Assembly: GCA_018333865.1 (NCBI GenBank) | Contig: JAGXSE010000017.1 | Coordinates: 1-32,019 of the forward strand | Length of the DNA stretch: 32,019 bases | Origin: Syntrophomonadaceae bacterium | GTDB taxonomy: Bacteria; Bacillota; PH28-bin88 | Direction of reading: 5' to 3' | In this document: piece after piece, positions 24,193 to 31,782 of the stretch | Numbering within the stretch: the first letter of the stretch is position 1 | Layout: each line of letters starts with the position of its first letter | Made by a program: the position numbers and the translations under genes | The notes under the pieces: generated by a model | What the model was told of the DNA's origin: nothing | Databases searched by the model: none | What the model saw: the letters and a program-made list of their open reading frames with translations, nothing else

Positions 24193-24494
24193 CGCAGATC
24201 ACCTTTTCCTTTTTGTGTTTGGACCACCATCCCGTCTTTAAGGGGTTCCACACAGACCCTGATATTTGAAACTCCGTCCACAACCATCAAGCACGAGGAA
24301 CAGTTTCCTATGGCACAGTAAAATCCTCTGGGCCGCTTAAGCTTGTGGCTGTGATGCAAAACCTTTATTCCGGCAGCATGCAGGGCAGCTGCGATTGGTT
24401 CTCCGGCGAATCCCTCGAGTTGCCTGCCGTCAAAAATAAAGCTTACCTTGTCTCCCCGCTGAAAATCCAAAATGGGGTGCCTGGTTATCCGCAT
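24189..24494 (-). CDS. HcnA-like [2Fe-2S] subunit
   Basis: From ATG 24494 this is a 101-residue protein with a plant-type 2Fe-2S fold. The pattern PRGFYCAIGNCSSCLMVVDG carries the first cysteines, and RVCVEPLKDGM carries the last. It corresponds to HcnA or the small subunit of sarcosine/hydroxyproline dehydrogenase complexes. AGGAGGGAG precedes the ATG. It is the first of the five-subunit block, which runs 24494 to 21195 with overlapping or closely spaced genes. Confidence 0.87.
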   Translation of the reverse strand: MRITRHPILDFQRGDKVSFIFDGRQLEGFAGEPIAAALHAAGIKVLHHSHKLKRPRGFYCAIGNCSSCLMVVDGVSNIRVCVEPLKDGMVVQTQKGKGDLR

Positions 24495-24524
24495 GGTTTC
24501 TCCCTCCTGTTGCAACATCGGAAT

Positions 24525-24658
24525 GGGGACACACCTGCTAGAAATCAGGACGCAGGAGGCAAGAGCCAGATGCCTAGGAACTAAAAGCCAATTATCTATC
24601 CTGCTTCCTGCCTCTTGTCTCTTGCCTCTTGCTTCTTGAACGGGACAGGAATGTCCCC
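24525..24658 (+). repeat. Intergenic repeat copy B (heptamer-type, GGGGACA ends), inverse to copy A
   Basis: The ends are GGGGACACACCTGCT (24525-24539) and GGAATGTCCCC (24648-24658), the reverse of copy A. The right half holds five tandem heptamers CTGCTTC CTGCCTC TTGTCTC TTGCCTC TTGCTTC (24601-24635). The left half has the purine-rich complement CAGGACG CAGGAGG CAAGAGC CAGATGC (24546-24573), so the transcript could fold as a long hairpin. Confidence 0.75.
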
Positions 24659-24740
24659 CAACTGTTGGTGTCCCGCGGCGCCAGAAAAGTCTGAAAAAAT
24701 GCTGCCGCTTGTCCCTTTGAAAGCCACCAGCCCCTTACAA

Positions 24741-25193
24741 CTAATACATCAATACCTCATCCAGCAGGCTTTCGGTGATCCATGGCCGGGGCAGAAGAGC
24801 CAGGCGGCGCTGCCGCTCCCCTAATACCGCCGTTGCCATCTGACGGAATTCCGTCTGCGGAGGAATGCCTAAAACCGCTATTCCAGCCTCCTCAGCCGGC
24901 AGAAGCAGGTCCTGATAAAGAGGGATATCCTCATTTCCTGCCGGATAAAGGGCCAAAGTTTTAACCCCCGCTTTTTCTGCCGCCTCAATTAACTGTTTCC
25001 TGGCTTTCAGATCGCCGGCCAAAGCCTTTGGAATCCAGATTACCGCATGGCGATGCAAGGGGTTATCCACCAGAAACGGTCCATCGATCTCAACCGCCCC
25101 ATCAACCCAAATTGCCGCAGGATTAACATTTGTCAATAATGCGGCGTCTTTTAGCAGATCAAAATCAAACACATCCGTGAGGGTTAAAAACAC
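24741..25193 (-). CDS. Stand-alone PucR-N-terminal-like protein
   Basis: This 150-residue protein resembles the N-terminal sensory domain of PucR-type regulators. It opens LTLTDVFDFDLLKDAALLTN and ends with a segment like LLLPAEEAGIAVLGIPPQTEFRQMATAVL. No helix-turn-helix output domain follows. The stop at 24741 is real, and the repeat element B lies downstream. It is the first gene after a sigma-54 promoter and may be a small-molecule-binding accessory of the operon. The family assignment is by eye only. Confidence 0.5.
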   Translation of the reverse strand: MFLTLTDVFDFDLLKDAALLTNVNPAAIWVDGAVEIDGPFLVDNPLHRHAVIWIPKALAGDLKARKQLIEAAEKAGVKTLALYPAGNEDIPLYQDLLLPAEEAGIAVLGIPPQTEFRQMATAVLGERQRRLALLPRPWITESLLDEVLMY

Positions 25194-25235
25194 GTCCGAT
25201 CACCCCCGGCAAACAGTTGCACAAGGGTTTATAGT

Positions 25236-25251
25236 TGCAAAATCAATGCCA
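25236..25251 (-). promoter_or_regulatory. Sigma-54 (-24/-12) promoter
   Basis: On the minus strand the sequence reads TGGCAT-TGATT-TTGCA, matching TGGCAC-N5-TTGCW with correct 10-bp GG-to-GC spacing. It lies 43 bp upstream of the ATG at 25193. The gene just upstream encodes a sigma-54-dependent activator, so both partners are present. It probably drives the PucR-N-like gene and the operon that follows. Confidence 0.75.
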
Positions 25252-25300
25252 GCTGAGAGAAAGAGCAAGCTTGGATCAGGTTAATTATTTCTTCCCCCAA

Positions 25301-25317
25301 AAACCGCCTGGCGGCTT
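25301..25317 (-). terminator. Hairpin with T-run downstream of the sigma-54 activator gene
   Basis: On the minus strand, AAGCCGC pairs with GCGGTTT around CAG, and five T residues follow (A-run 25299-25303 on the plus strand). It would end the transcript of the regulator gene (stop at 25491) before the sigma-54 promoter. Confidence 0.5.
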
Positions 25318-25333
25318 ACGCCCGGGTTTCCTT

Positions 25334-25357
25334 CCGGCGCGTGTCGCCGGCTTTTTT
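25334..25357 (+). terminator. Plus-strand intrinsic terminator in a minus-strand region
   Basis: CCGGCG (25334-25339) and CGCCGG (25345-25350) form a 6-bp GC stem around CGTGT, followed by C and six T residues. The orientation is plus strand, although all flanking genes are on the minus strand. It would stop antisense transcription or end a small plus-strand RNA. Confidence 0.6.
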
Positions 25358-25455
25358 GTCATCGCAGGCTATCCGTTCAAACTTCCCCGCTTCTTCGAAG
25401 CAGTTCAAAAATATCTCACTTTAAGATGTCGTCTTGAGATGTGTGACTGTTTTTT

Positions 25456-25472
25456 AAACTGACCGTCAGTTT
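25456..25472. promoter_or_regulatory. 17-bp perfect palindrome, candidate enhancer site for the sigma-54 activator
   Basis: AAACTGAC-C-GTCAGTTT is perfectly symmetric. It lies about 210 bp upstream of the -24/-12 promoter at 25236-25251 and 19 bp after the activator gene. Sigma-54 activators bind palindromic sites at this kind of distance. On the plus strand it also runs into T residues, so a terminator role is the alternative. Confidence 0.45.
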
Positions 25473-25490
25473 TTTGACGCTTTTTGACGC

Positions 25491-27224
25491 TTACCTGGTT
25501 ATCCCCAAGCTTTTCATTTTATAATACAGTGTGCTGCGAGGAATAGCTAAAATCTCCGCAGCCCTGGCTTTATTACCCCCGGCTCTTGCCAGGGCAGCCC
25601 GGATCGCCTCCCGTTCGGCTTCCTCCGCTAGTTCGGTTAAACTGCCGGCAGGATGAGCTACGGCAGAGAAACCCTTGCTAGCGGCAAATCCCCCCGGCAA
25701 GTGCTCCTTTTTTATTATTTCTCCGTCCGCCAACACCACCAACCGCTCCGCCATATTGCGCAGTTCCCGGATATTGCCCGGCCAGAAGTAGTCCAGCAGG
25801 CTTGCCATCACTTCGGGGGCAAGGTGGGAAATATTCCGGTTATGAATCCGGGAAAACTCCTGGATAAAGAAGTGGATTAGTTCCGGCACATCTTCTTTTC
25901 GCTCCCTCAATGGCGGGATCTCCAGCGAAACCACGTTCAGGCGGTAATACAGGTCATCCCGAAACCTGCCTTCTTTGATCATTGATTCCAAGTTCCGGTT
26001 GGTAGCGGCAATAATCCGGACATTTACACTAACCGGCTCACTGCCGCCAACCCGATAAAAAACCTTGCCCTGCAGCACCCGCAAAAGTTTTACCTGCATC
26101 TCCAACGGCAGCTCGCCAACTTCATCCAGGAACAGGGTTCCCCCATCAGCCAATTCAAACTTGCCCGGCTTGCCTTTCTTATCCGCTCCGGTAAAGGCTC
26201 CGCCCTGGTAGCCAAATAGCTCGCTTTCAAACAAGGTAGCCGGGATGGCTCCACAATTGATTACCACAAAAGGGCGCTCGCTGCGCCTGCTCTCCAGGTG
26301 GATCGCCTCGGCAAAAAGCTCTTTGCCCGTCCCGCTCTCTCCCCTGATCAGAACCGCCGCGTCAGTGCTGGCTACCCGTTTGGACAAAGCGATCGTTTCT
26401 AGCAGCCTGGGGCTGTGTCCAAGGATGCGGCGGAAGGAAACACCGTTTGCCGCATTTTTGATCTGGGTTTCCAGTATTCTCACCTGAGCGCTGGCCCTTG
26501 TCAACTCCTGGTTCAAGTAGACAATCTCTGTGATATCCCGGTCCGCGGACACGCTCCCTGCCACTTTGCCGTCAATTATTACAGGTGTGGCGTTAATCTG
26601 AATGTGAGAGCCGGCTCGTGGCTGGTGATACACATCCCGCACCTTCTGCCTGTCTTTCATCACCCTTATGAGCATTAGATCCGTAAAATGCGGCCTGATG
26701 GATTGGCCTAAAATTTTCTGGCGACCGATCCCGTACATGTCCTCAGCCTGTTTATTCCAGGCTACCACTCGCTCCTCTTCATCAATAATGACGACAGCCT
26801 CGCCAACGGTTTCCAGCACACAGGCAAGCTGTTGGCGGGAAAGCAGCAACCCTTTCCACAAATTCGTCAAGAGGATCTCTGTATCAACAAATCCCACCGG
26901 CTTATGTTCTTGATCGAGAACAACCCACCCGGCTTCCCGGTCAAAATGATTGGCGACCAGCACATCCAGAGGGGCATCTTGCCCAATTACCCTGCAACCT
27001 TCTTTTGCCAGGCATTGCTCCAGGAAAAGGCTGCCAGGAAACCTGGGAAGTTCAGCAGTTTTACATACCCCCTTTATTTCGTCTCCATCCGTCAAGACCA
27101 GTCCAACCAGCTTTTTTTGAGATGCCATCCGGGTGGCCTCCGCCACTTTTATTAGCGGTGAACAGGCTTCTACCGGAGTTGCCATCACGTGCTTGACAAC
27201 CAAGTGCGCCAGTTGGTGTTCCAT
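25491..27224 (-). CDS. Sigma-54-dependent activator with CBS, PAS, AAA+ and Fis-type HTH domains (PrdR-like)
   Basis: This 577-residue protein has a CBS-type region (about 8-125), a PAS domain (about 133-240, [23 protein letters not shown]) and an AAA+ domain with Walker A GESGTGKE (295-302), GAFTGA (342-347) and Walker B GGTLFLDE (361-368). The C-terminal helix-turn-helix is [26 protein letters not shown] contacts sigma-54. The CBS-PAS-AAA-HTH plan is that of PrdR, the proline-responsive activator of clostridia. A sigma-54 promoter lies just downstream, before the proline-type gene set. The signal is therefore inferred to be proline or a derivative. Confidence 0.9.
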   Translation of the reverse strand: MEHQLAHLVVKHVMATPVEACSPLIKVAEATRMASQKKLVGLVLTDGDEIKGVCKTAELPRFPGSLFLEQCLAKEGCRVIGQDAPLDVLVANHFDREAGWVVLDQEHKPVGFVDTEILLTNLWKGLLLSRQQLACVLETVGEAVVIIDEEERVVAWNKQAEDMYGIGRQKILGQSIRPHFTDLMLIRVMKDRQKVRDVYHQPRAGSHIQINATPVIIDGKVAGSVSADRDITEIVYLNQELTRASAQVRILETQIKNAANGVSFRRILGHSPRLLETIALSKRVASTDAAVLIRGESGTGKELFAEAIHLESRRSERPFVVINCGAIPATLFESELFGYQGGAFTGADKKGKPGKFELADGGTLFLDEVGELPLEMQVKLLRVLQGKVFYRVGGSEPVSVNVRIIAATNRNLESMIKEGRFRDDLYYRLNVVSLEIPPLRERKEDVPELIHFFIQEFSRIHNRNISHLAPEVMASLLDYFWPGNIRELRNMAERLVVLADGEIIKKEHLPGGFAASKGFSAVAHPAGSLTELAEEAEREAIRAALARAGGNKARAAEILAIPRSTLYYKMKSLGITR

Positions 27225-27290
27225 TTCTTTGTCGCCTCCAGGAGGATTCTACTGTGTCAAAATTCGCCGGCTAGCCTGATAATCCTGCTT

Positions 27291-27360
27291 GTTCAGGAGG
27301 CAAGAACAGGAAGTAAAAACAAAAGGAGATTGGTCCCCAGTTATTCTGGCTCCCGCCTCC
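27291..27360 (+). repeat. Partial copy of the heptamer-type repeat next to copy C
   Basis: The segment GTTCAGGAGGCAAGAAC starting at 27291, and AGGAGATTGGTCCCCAG at 27324-27340, are repeated within copy C (second occurrence of the latter at 27441-27457). The GGGGACA ends are not clear for this part, so it looks like a fragment or a tandem half-copy. Confidence 0.55.
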
Positions 27361-27365
27361 TGCAT

Positions 27366-27493
27366 GGGGATATTCCGCAACAAGAACGACCCGCGTTAGC
27401 AGCTACATGTCCCGTTCAGGAGACAGGAGGCAAGAACAAGAGGAGATTGGTCCCCAGGCCATTCTGACTACTGACCTCTAGCGGTGTGTCCCC
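27366..27493 (-). repeat. Intergenic repeat copy C (heptamer-type)
   Basis: The ends are GGGGATATTCC (27366-27376; one mismatch to copy A) and AGCGGTGTGTCCCC (27480-27493; identical to copy A). The interior has TGTCCCGTTCAGGAGACAGG, shared in part with copy B read on the other strand, and GACTACT GACCTCT heptamers (27465-27478). The right end overlaps the last codons of the LysR gene. Confidence 0.7.
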
Positions 27494-28392
27494 ATACCTC
27501 TGAAGGGAAAGTCAAGGAGCCAGTTTTTCATCAAGCAGGTCAGGGGGCTTAGCTTCTGGCTGTGGCGCACAGCCAAAAACAACTCTCTTTGGGCACATAG
27601 CCCCTTAACAGGCAGGATGACGGCCTTCCCCAAGGCCAGCGACTGTTCCACCGCCAGACGGGACACCAGGCTTAAGCCCAAGCCAGCCTCAACTCCGGAT
27701 ATTACCGCCCGGGTACTGCCCAATTCCATGGATACCTTCAAGTCTGTTAAGGCAAGTCCATGGAGCATCAGCTGACCTTCGAAAGCCATGCGGGTTCCTG
27801 ATCCCTGCTCCCGGAGGACAAAGGGGTAGTGCAGGAGGTCCTCCAACCCCAGCTCTTGGCATTGCAACAAGAGATGTCCCGGATCGGCGATAAATACCAG
27901 TTCGTCTTGATAAAAAGGGTAAAACTCCAGGTCCTCGCTTGCTACTTTGGCTCCGGCCACTCCCAGGTGGGCCTTGTCACTCAACACCTTTTCCACAACC
28001 TCCCCTGTATCCTGGATCGACAACAAGATCTTGATCCCAGGGTACTTTTTCCTGAAACCTCCAATGGCCTGGGGCAAGAGGTACTCGCCGGGCAGGGTGC
28101 TGGAAGCGATGTTTAAATAACCCCGCTGAAAGCCTTTCAGTTCTCCAATTACAGCCAAAGACTGCTCCCAGGTGTTCACCATGCTTGCCGCATAGGGCAA
28201 AAACTCCTTCCCGGCCTGGGTAAGGGCGACATAGCGATCTCTTCGCTCCAAAAGCAGCGTCTCCAGCTCCTCTTCCAGGGATTTAATCTGCCAGCTGACA
28301 GCAGGCTGGGTCATGTAAAGAGAATTGGCCGCCCTGGTGAAACTTTTTTCCCTGGCTACCGCAACAAAAACCTGCAGCTGTTTAATATTCAA
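27478..28392 (-). CDS. LysR-family transcriptional regulator
   Basis: This 304-residue protein has the N-terminal winged helix MNIKQLQVFVAVAREKSFTR ... MTQPAVSWQIKSLEEEL and an effector-binding domain of the CysB/CysL type (GEYLLPQAIGGFRKKYPGI, REQGSGTRMAFE). It is transcribed divergently from the RocA-like dehydrogenase gene. The 246-bp gap holds a long palindrome at the dehydrogenase promoter, so that gene is the likely target. The last residues (GMGTHR) and the stop codon are encoded by the end of repeat copy C, so the C-terminus may have been altered by the repeat. Confidence 0.9.
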   Translation of the reverse strand: MNIKQLQVFVAVAREKSFTRAANSLYMTQPAVSWQIKSLEEELETLLLERRDRYVALTQAGKEFLPYAASMVNTWEQSLAVIGELKGFQRGYLNIASSTLPGEYLLPQAIGGFRKKYPGIKILLSIQDTGEVVEKVLSDKAHLGVAGAKVASEDLEFYPFYQDELVFIADPGHLLLQCQELGLEDLLHYPFVLREQGSGTRMAFEGQLMLHGLALTDLKVSMELGSTRAVISGVEAGLGLSLVSRLAVEQSLALGKAVILPVKGLCAQRELFLAVRHSQKLSPLTCLMKNWLLDFPFRGMGTHR

Positions 28393-28542
28393 GAAAAATC
28401 TCTCCTAACCAGAAAACTGTCTCTTTTTAAGCCAAGTGTTAGTTTAACCACCTATGCCCGGTTTTCCTCCTTTCACCGGCAAGAAAATGGCAGCAACACC
28501 GAAATCTGCTATCTGCATCTGTTAAAAAATTTCCATTATATG

Positions 28543-28571
28543 TTGCATCATCATAAAGGTAATGGTATATT
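28543..28571 (+). promoter_or_regulatory. Promoter of the aldehyde dehydrogenase genes
   Basis: TTGCAT (28543-28548) and TATATT (28566-28571) are 17 bp apart. The start point near 28578 falls inside the first arm of the inverted repeat at 28572-28615. The ATG lies at 28639 with AAGGAGG at 28623-28629. Confidence 0.55.
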
Positions 28572-28615
28572 TATACTATAGCATTATGTTTTTTTTGACA
28601 TAATGCTATAGTATA
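28572..28615. promoter_or_regulatory. Inverted repeat with 17-bp arms at the start of the rocA-like transcript
   Basis: The left arm TATACTATAGCATTATG (28572-28588) and its exact complement (28599-28615) flank a 10-nt T-rich spacer. It either serves as an operator covering the transcription start, for example for the divergent LysR protein, or forms a 5'-leader hairpin just before the ribosome site. Confidence 0.65.
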
Positions 28616-28638
28616 TTGCATCAAGGAGGCTTTGAAAA

Positions 28639-30189
28639 ATGCTAGCAACAGAATTTAGAAACGAAGCAATGACTGATTTTAAAGCAACATCAGTTGTTGA
28701 AAAAATGGAGCAGGCTATTACCCAAGTACAAAAGAGATTTGGAGAGAAGCTGCCGCTGGTTATAAATGGAGAAAAGGTTTTCACTGAAGAAACTATTGAA
28801 TCTAATAATCCGGCCTGCTGTTCCCAAATCATTGGTCTCTCCAGCAAAGCATCTAATAAGCATGCTGAAGTCGCATTGCAAGCTGCGGCTACTGCCTTCT
28901 TGGAGTGGCAAAAAACTTCTGCAATGGAAAGAGCAAGCTACTTGTTCAATGCAGCTGCAATTATGAGACAAAGAAAATATGAATTAAGTGCCTTACTTGC
29001 ACATGAGGCAGGAAAGAATTGGCTTGAAGCAGATGTTGAAGTGGCTGAAGCAATAGATTTTTTAGAATTTTATGGAAGAGAGGCCCTGGAATTAGAAAGA
29101 ATTAATCCGGTTACCCCATCCCCAGGCGAGCAGAATCGACTTCTATATATTCCATTGGGAGTTGGTGTTATTATTTCACCCTGGAATTTTCCATTGGCTA
29201 TTCTTTGTGGAATGACGGCAGGAGCTATTGTGACTGGTAATACTGCAGTTGTAAAGCCTGCCAGCAATACTCCTGTCATTGGATATAAATTTGTTGAAAT
29301 CATGGAGGAGGCAGGAGTACCGGCAGGAGTCATTAACTTTGTTCCGGGAAGTGGTGACAAAATAGGTGACTACCTGGTTTCCTATTCTAAAACTCGTTTT
29401 ATTAATTATACGGGGTCAAAAGAAGTAGGGTTACATATTACAGAGCTTGCCTCAAAACAGCAAAAGGGTCAAAAATGGATAAAGAGGGTAGCGGCAGAAA
29501 TGGGCGGAAAAGATGCCATTATAGTCGACAAGGATGCAGACTTGAGGGATGCCGCCAGGGGAGTTGTAACTTCAGCATTTGGTTATACAGGGCAAAAATG
29601 TTCTGCCTGCTCAAGGGCTATAGTTGATAAAGAGATCTATGGAGATTTCCTTGAAATGCTCGTAGAGGAAACTCAGAGGATCACCGTCGGTCCGGTAGCT
29701 GAGAATAAAAACTTCATGGGGCCTGTTATTGACAAGACGTCGTACAGTAAAATACTGGAGTATATTAATATCGGCAGAAAAGAGGGGAGGCTGATTACAG
29801 GCGGCAGCAAAATTGACCTGCCTGGATATTTTATTGAGCCTACAATTATTGCTGATGTTACATCTAATGCATGCATAGCTCAAGAGGAGATATTTGGTCC
29901 TGTTCTAGCAGTTTTAAGGGCTAATGATTTTGATCATGCTCTTGAAATAGCAAATGATACTGAATTTGGCTTAACCGGTGCGGTCTATTCTAAAAATAGA
30001 GCTCATCTGGAGAGGGCAATTAGAGAATTTCATGTCGGCAATCTCTATTTCAACAGGAAATGCACAGGAGCCATGGTTGGTGCCCACCCCTTTGGTGGAT
30101 TTAACATGTCAGGAACCAACTCTAAGACTGGAGGCAAGGACTATTTAAAACTATTTACCCAGATGAAGTTGATTGCAGAAAAGCTTTAA
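28639..30189 (+). CDS. rocA: RocA-like delta-1-pyrroline-5-carboxylate dehydrogenase (aldehyde dehydrogenase family)
   Basis: This 516-residue protein has the length of RocA-type P5C dehydrogenases. The family motifs are ISPWNFPLAI, the nucleotide-binding FINYTGSKEVG, the general base Glu in AEMGGKDAIIV and the catalytic Cys in GYTGQKCSACSR. These match the RocA/PutC branch. The enzyme oxidises glutamate-semialdehyde/P5C to glutamate with NAD in the cytoplasm. Such a step would follow L-proline oxidation by the flavo-Fe-S complex encoded about 4 kb away. AAGGAGG lies nine bases before the ATG. Confidence 0.85.
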   Translation: MLATEFRNEAMTDFKATSVVEKMEQAITQVQKRFGEKLPLVINGEKVFTEETIESNNPACCSQIIGLSSKASNKHAEVALQAAATAFLEWQKTSAMERASYLFNAAAIMRQRKYELSALLAHEAGKNWLEADVEVAEAIDFLEFYGREALELERINPVTPSPGEQNRLLYIPLGVGVIISPWNFPLAILCGMTAGAIVTGNTAVVKPASNTPVIGYKFVEIMEEAGVPAGVINFVPGSGDKIGDYLVSYSKTRFINYTGSKEVGLHITELASKQQKGQKWIKRVAAEMGGKDAIIVDKDADLRDAARGVVTSAFGYTGQKCSACSRAIVDKEIYGDFLEMLVEETQRITVGPVAENKNFMGPVIDKTSYSKILEYINIGRKEGRLITGGSKIDLPGYFIEPTIIADVTSNACIAQEEIFGPVLAVLRANDFDHALEIANDTEFGLTGAVYSKNRAHLERAIREFHVGNLYFNRKCTGAMVGAHPFGGFNMSGTNSKTGGKDYLKLFTQMKLIAEKL

Positions 30190-30253
30190 TAAATATTTAC
30201 CTTTATTTGCAATATATCAAATATGTCATAAAAAAATATGGGAGGGAGATTGA

Positions 30254-31684
30254 GTGAGTATGGAGCATTATAAATTATATGTTAATGGTGAATGGGTTGA
30301 TACTGTAAAACATAAAGAAGTAATAAACAAATATACAGGGGAGCCTTTTGCAACAATTGCTCAGGCTGAAAAGGAAGACGTAGACAGGGCGGTTGCAGCA
30401 GCTAGAAAATCATTTCAAGCTGTAAAGCTTAGTCCGTACCAGAGATATGAAATATTGTCAAGGGCAAGCAAGCTTCTTATAGAAAAACAGGAAGAAATAG
30501 CAAAAATATTATGTCAAGAGGCCGGCAAAATAATATCTGAAGCCCGTGGTGAAATCAAAAGAGCTGCCCTGACATTTGAAATAGCAGCTGAAGAAGCTAA
30601 AAGAATTCATGGCGAAATGGTTCCCGTAGAAGCATCACCGGGGGCAGAGAATAGAATGGCTTTCACCATTAGGGTTCCAGTCGGTGTAGTTTGTGCAATA
30701 ACTCCCTTTAATTTTCCAGTAAATCTGGTTGCCCACAAGGTTGCTCCTGCAATAGCAGCCGGGAATACATTGATATTAAAACCTACCCAGGAAACACCTG
30801 TTGTAGCAGCAAAAATAGTTGAAATACTTTTAGAAGCCGGGTTGCCAAAGGAACATATCAATTTGTTATTTGGAAGCGGTACAAATGTAGGAGAAGCTTT
30901 ATTACACAATCAAGACATAAATTTTTACAGTTTTACAGGAAGTCCGGCTGTAGGTGAAAGGATTAGAAATATTATAGGTTTAAGGAAGTGTACCCTGGAA
31001 CTTGGTAGCAATTCAGCAGTGATTGTACATTTGGACGCTTATGATATAAAGGAAGCAGCATTTTTGTGTGCCCAAAAAAGCTTTATAAATGCCGGTCAGG
31101 TTTGTATATCTGTCCAAAGAGTATATGTTCATAAACATATTTTTGAAGAGTTTATAAATGAAATGAAGCTATATACTGAGAAATTGGTCATAGGTGATCC
31201 AATGGATGAAAAAACAAACATTGGCCCTTTGATCAATGAAAGAGAAGCAGAGAGGATTGATGGGTGGGTTAAAGAGGCAGTGAATCAAGGAGCTAAACTA
31301 ATTACAGGTGGAGAAAGAATTGGGAAAAGCTGCTATAAACCAACAATCCTAAGCGGCGGTAATAAAGACATGAAAATTGTCTGCATGGAAGCATTTGCAC
31401 CGGTGGTAACTGTAATACCTTATGATGAAATTGATGAAGCTATTAAATATACGAATGATTCTCAGTTTGGACTACAAGCTGGTATATTTACATCGAATAT
31501 AAATATTGCCTTTAAAGCTGCCAGAGAAATCGAAACAGGGGGAGTAATGATTAATGATACATCCATGTATAGAGTTGATGCCATGCCGTATGGCGGAATA
31601 AAAAGAAGTGGCACCGGTAAAGAAGGCCCCAAATATGTAATCGAAGAAATGACTGAAGAAAAAATAATTGTATTTAATCTATAA
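30254..31684 (+). CDS. NAD(P)-dependent aldehyde dehydrogenase
   Basis: This 476-residue protein has the active-site Cys in NAGQVCISVQRVYVH, the Glu in LELGSNSAVIV and the coenzyme motif FYSFTGSPAVGERI. The pattern is of the lactaldehyde / succinate-semialdehyde / non-phosphorylating glyceraldehyde-3-phosphate dehydrogenase group. Its substrate cannot be fixed from sequence. GTG at 30254 is seven bases after GGAGGG; an ATG two codons later is the alternative. It follows the RocA-like gene by 64 bp without an evident terminator, so the two are probably co-transcribed. Confidence 0.85.
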   Translation: MSMEHYKLYVNGEWVDTVKHKEVINKYTGEPFATIAQAEKEDVDRAVAAARKSFQAVKLSPYQRYEILSRASKLLIEKQEEIAKILCQEAGKIISEARGEIKRAALTFEIAAEEAKRIHGEMVPVEASPGAENRMAFTIRVPVGVVCAITPFNFPVNLVAHKVAPAIAAGNTLILKPTQETPVVAAKIVEILLEAGLPKEHINLLFGSGTNVGEALLHNQDINFYSFTGSPAVGERIRNIIGLRKCTLELGSNSAVIVHLDAYDIKEAAFLCAQKSFINAGQVCISVQRVYVHKHIFEEFINEMKLYTEKLVIGDPMDEKTNIGPLINEREAERIDGWVKEAVNQGAKLITGGERIGKSCYKPTILSGGNKDMKIVCMEAFAPVVTVIPYDEIDEAIKYTNDSQFGLQAGIFTSNINIAFKAAREIETGGVMINDTSMYRVDAMPYGGIKRSGTGKEGPKYVIEEMTEEKIIVFNL

Positions 31685-31782
31685 TGGAGGTTTTAATCAT
31701 TCTTAAATCCCGAGTTTGGCGACAAATATTTCCATATCAACAGTGACAAGGGTTCCCGCTTCTGAAAAAGTGATTTTCGCTA

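Noticed and set aside
24541-24642. Possible CRISPR array from the regularly repeated CAAGAGG/CTTGCCTC units
   Set aside because: The units are 7 bp with no spacers of 25-40 bp between longer repeats, and no cas genes are present. They belong to the heptamer-type intergenic repeat.
25236-25360. Possible molybdenum/tungsten cofactor or other riboswitch upstream of the AOR-containing operon
   Set aside because: Hairpins are present, but none of the conserved motif sequences of the Moco, fluoride, ZTP or guanidine riboswitches that I know could be matched.
28595-28617. TTGACA (28595-28600) with TATATT (28612-28617) as a promoter of the RocA-like gene
   Set aside because: The spacing is only 11 bp. 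The pair at 28543-28571 has proper 17-bp spacing.
31702-31782. Short minus-strand frame encoding about 26 residues before a stop near 31702
   Set aside because: It lacks a start codon and follows the stop of the partial gene in another frame. It could be a frameshifted tail, but that cannot be shown from this window.
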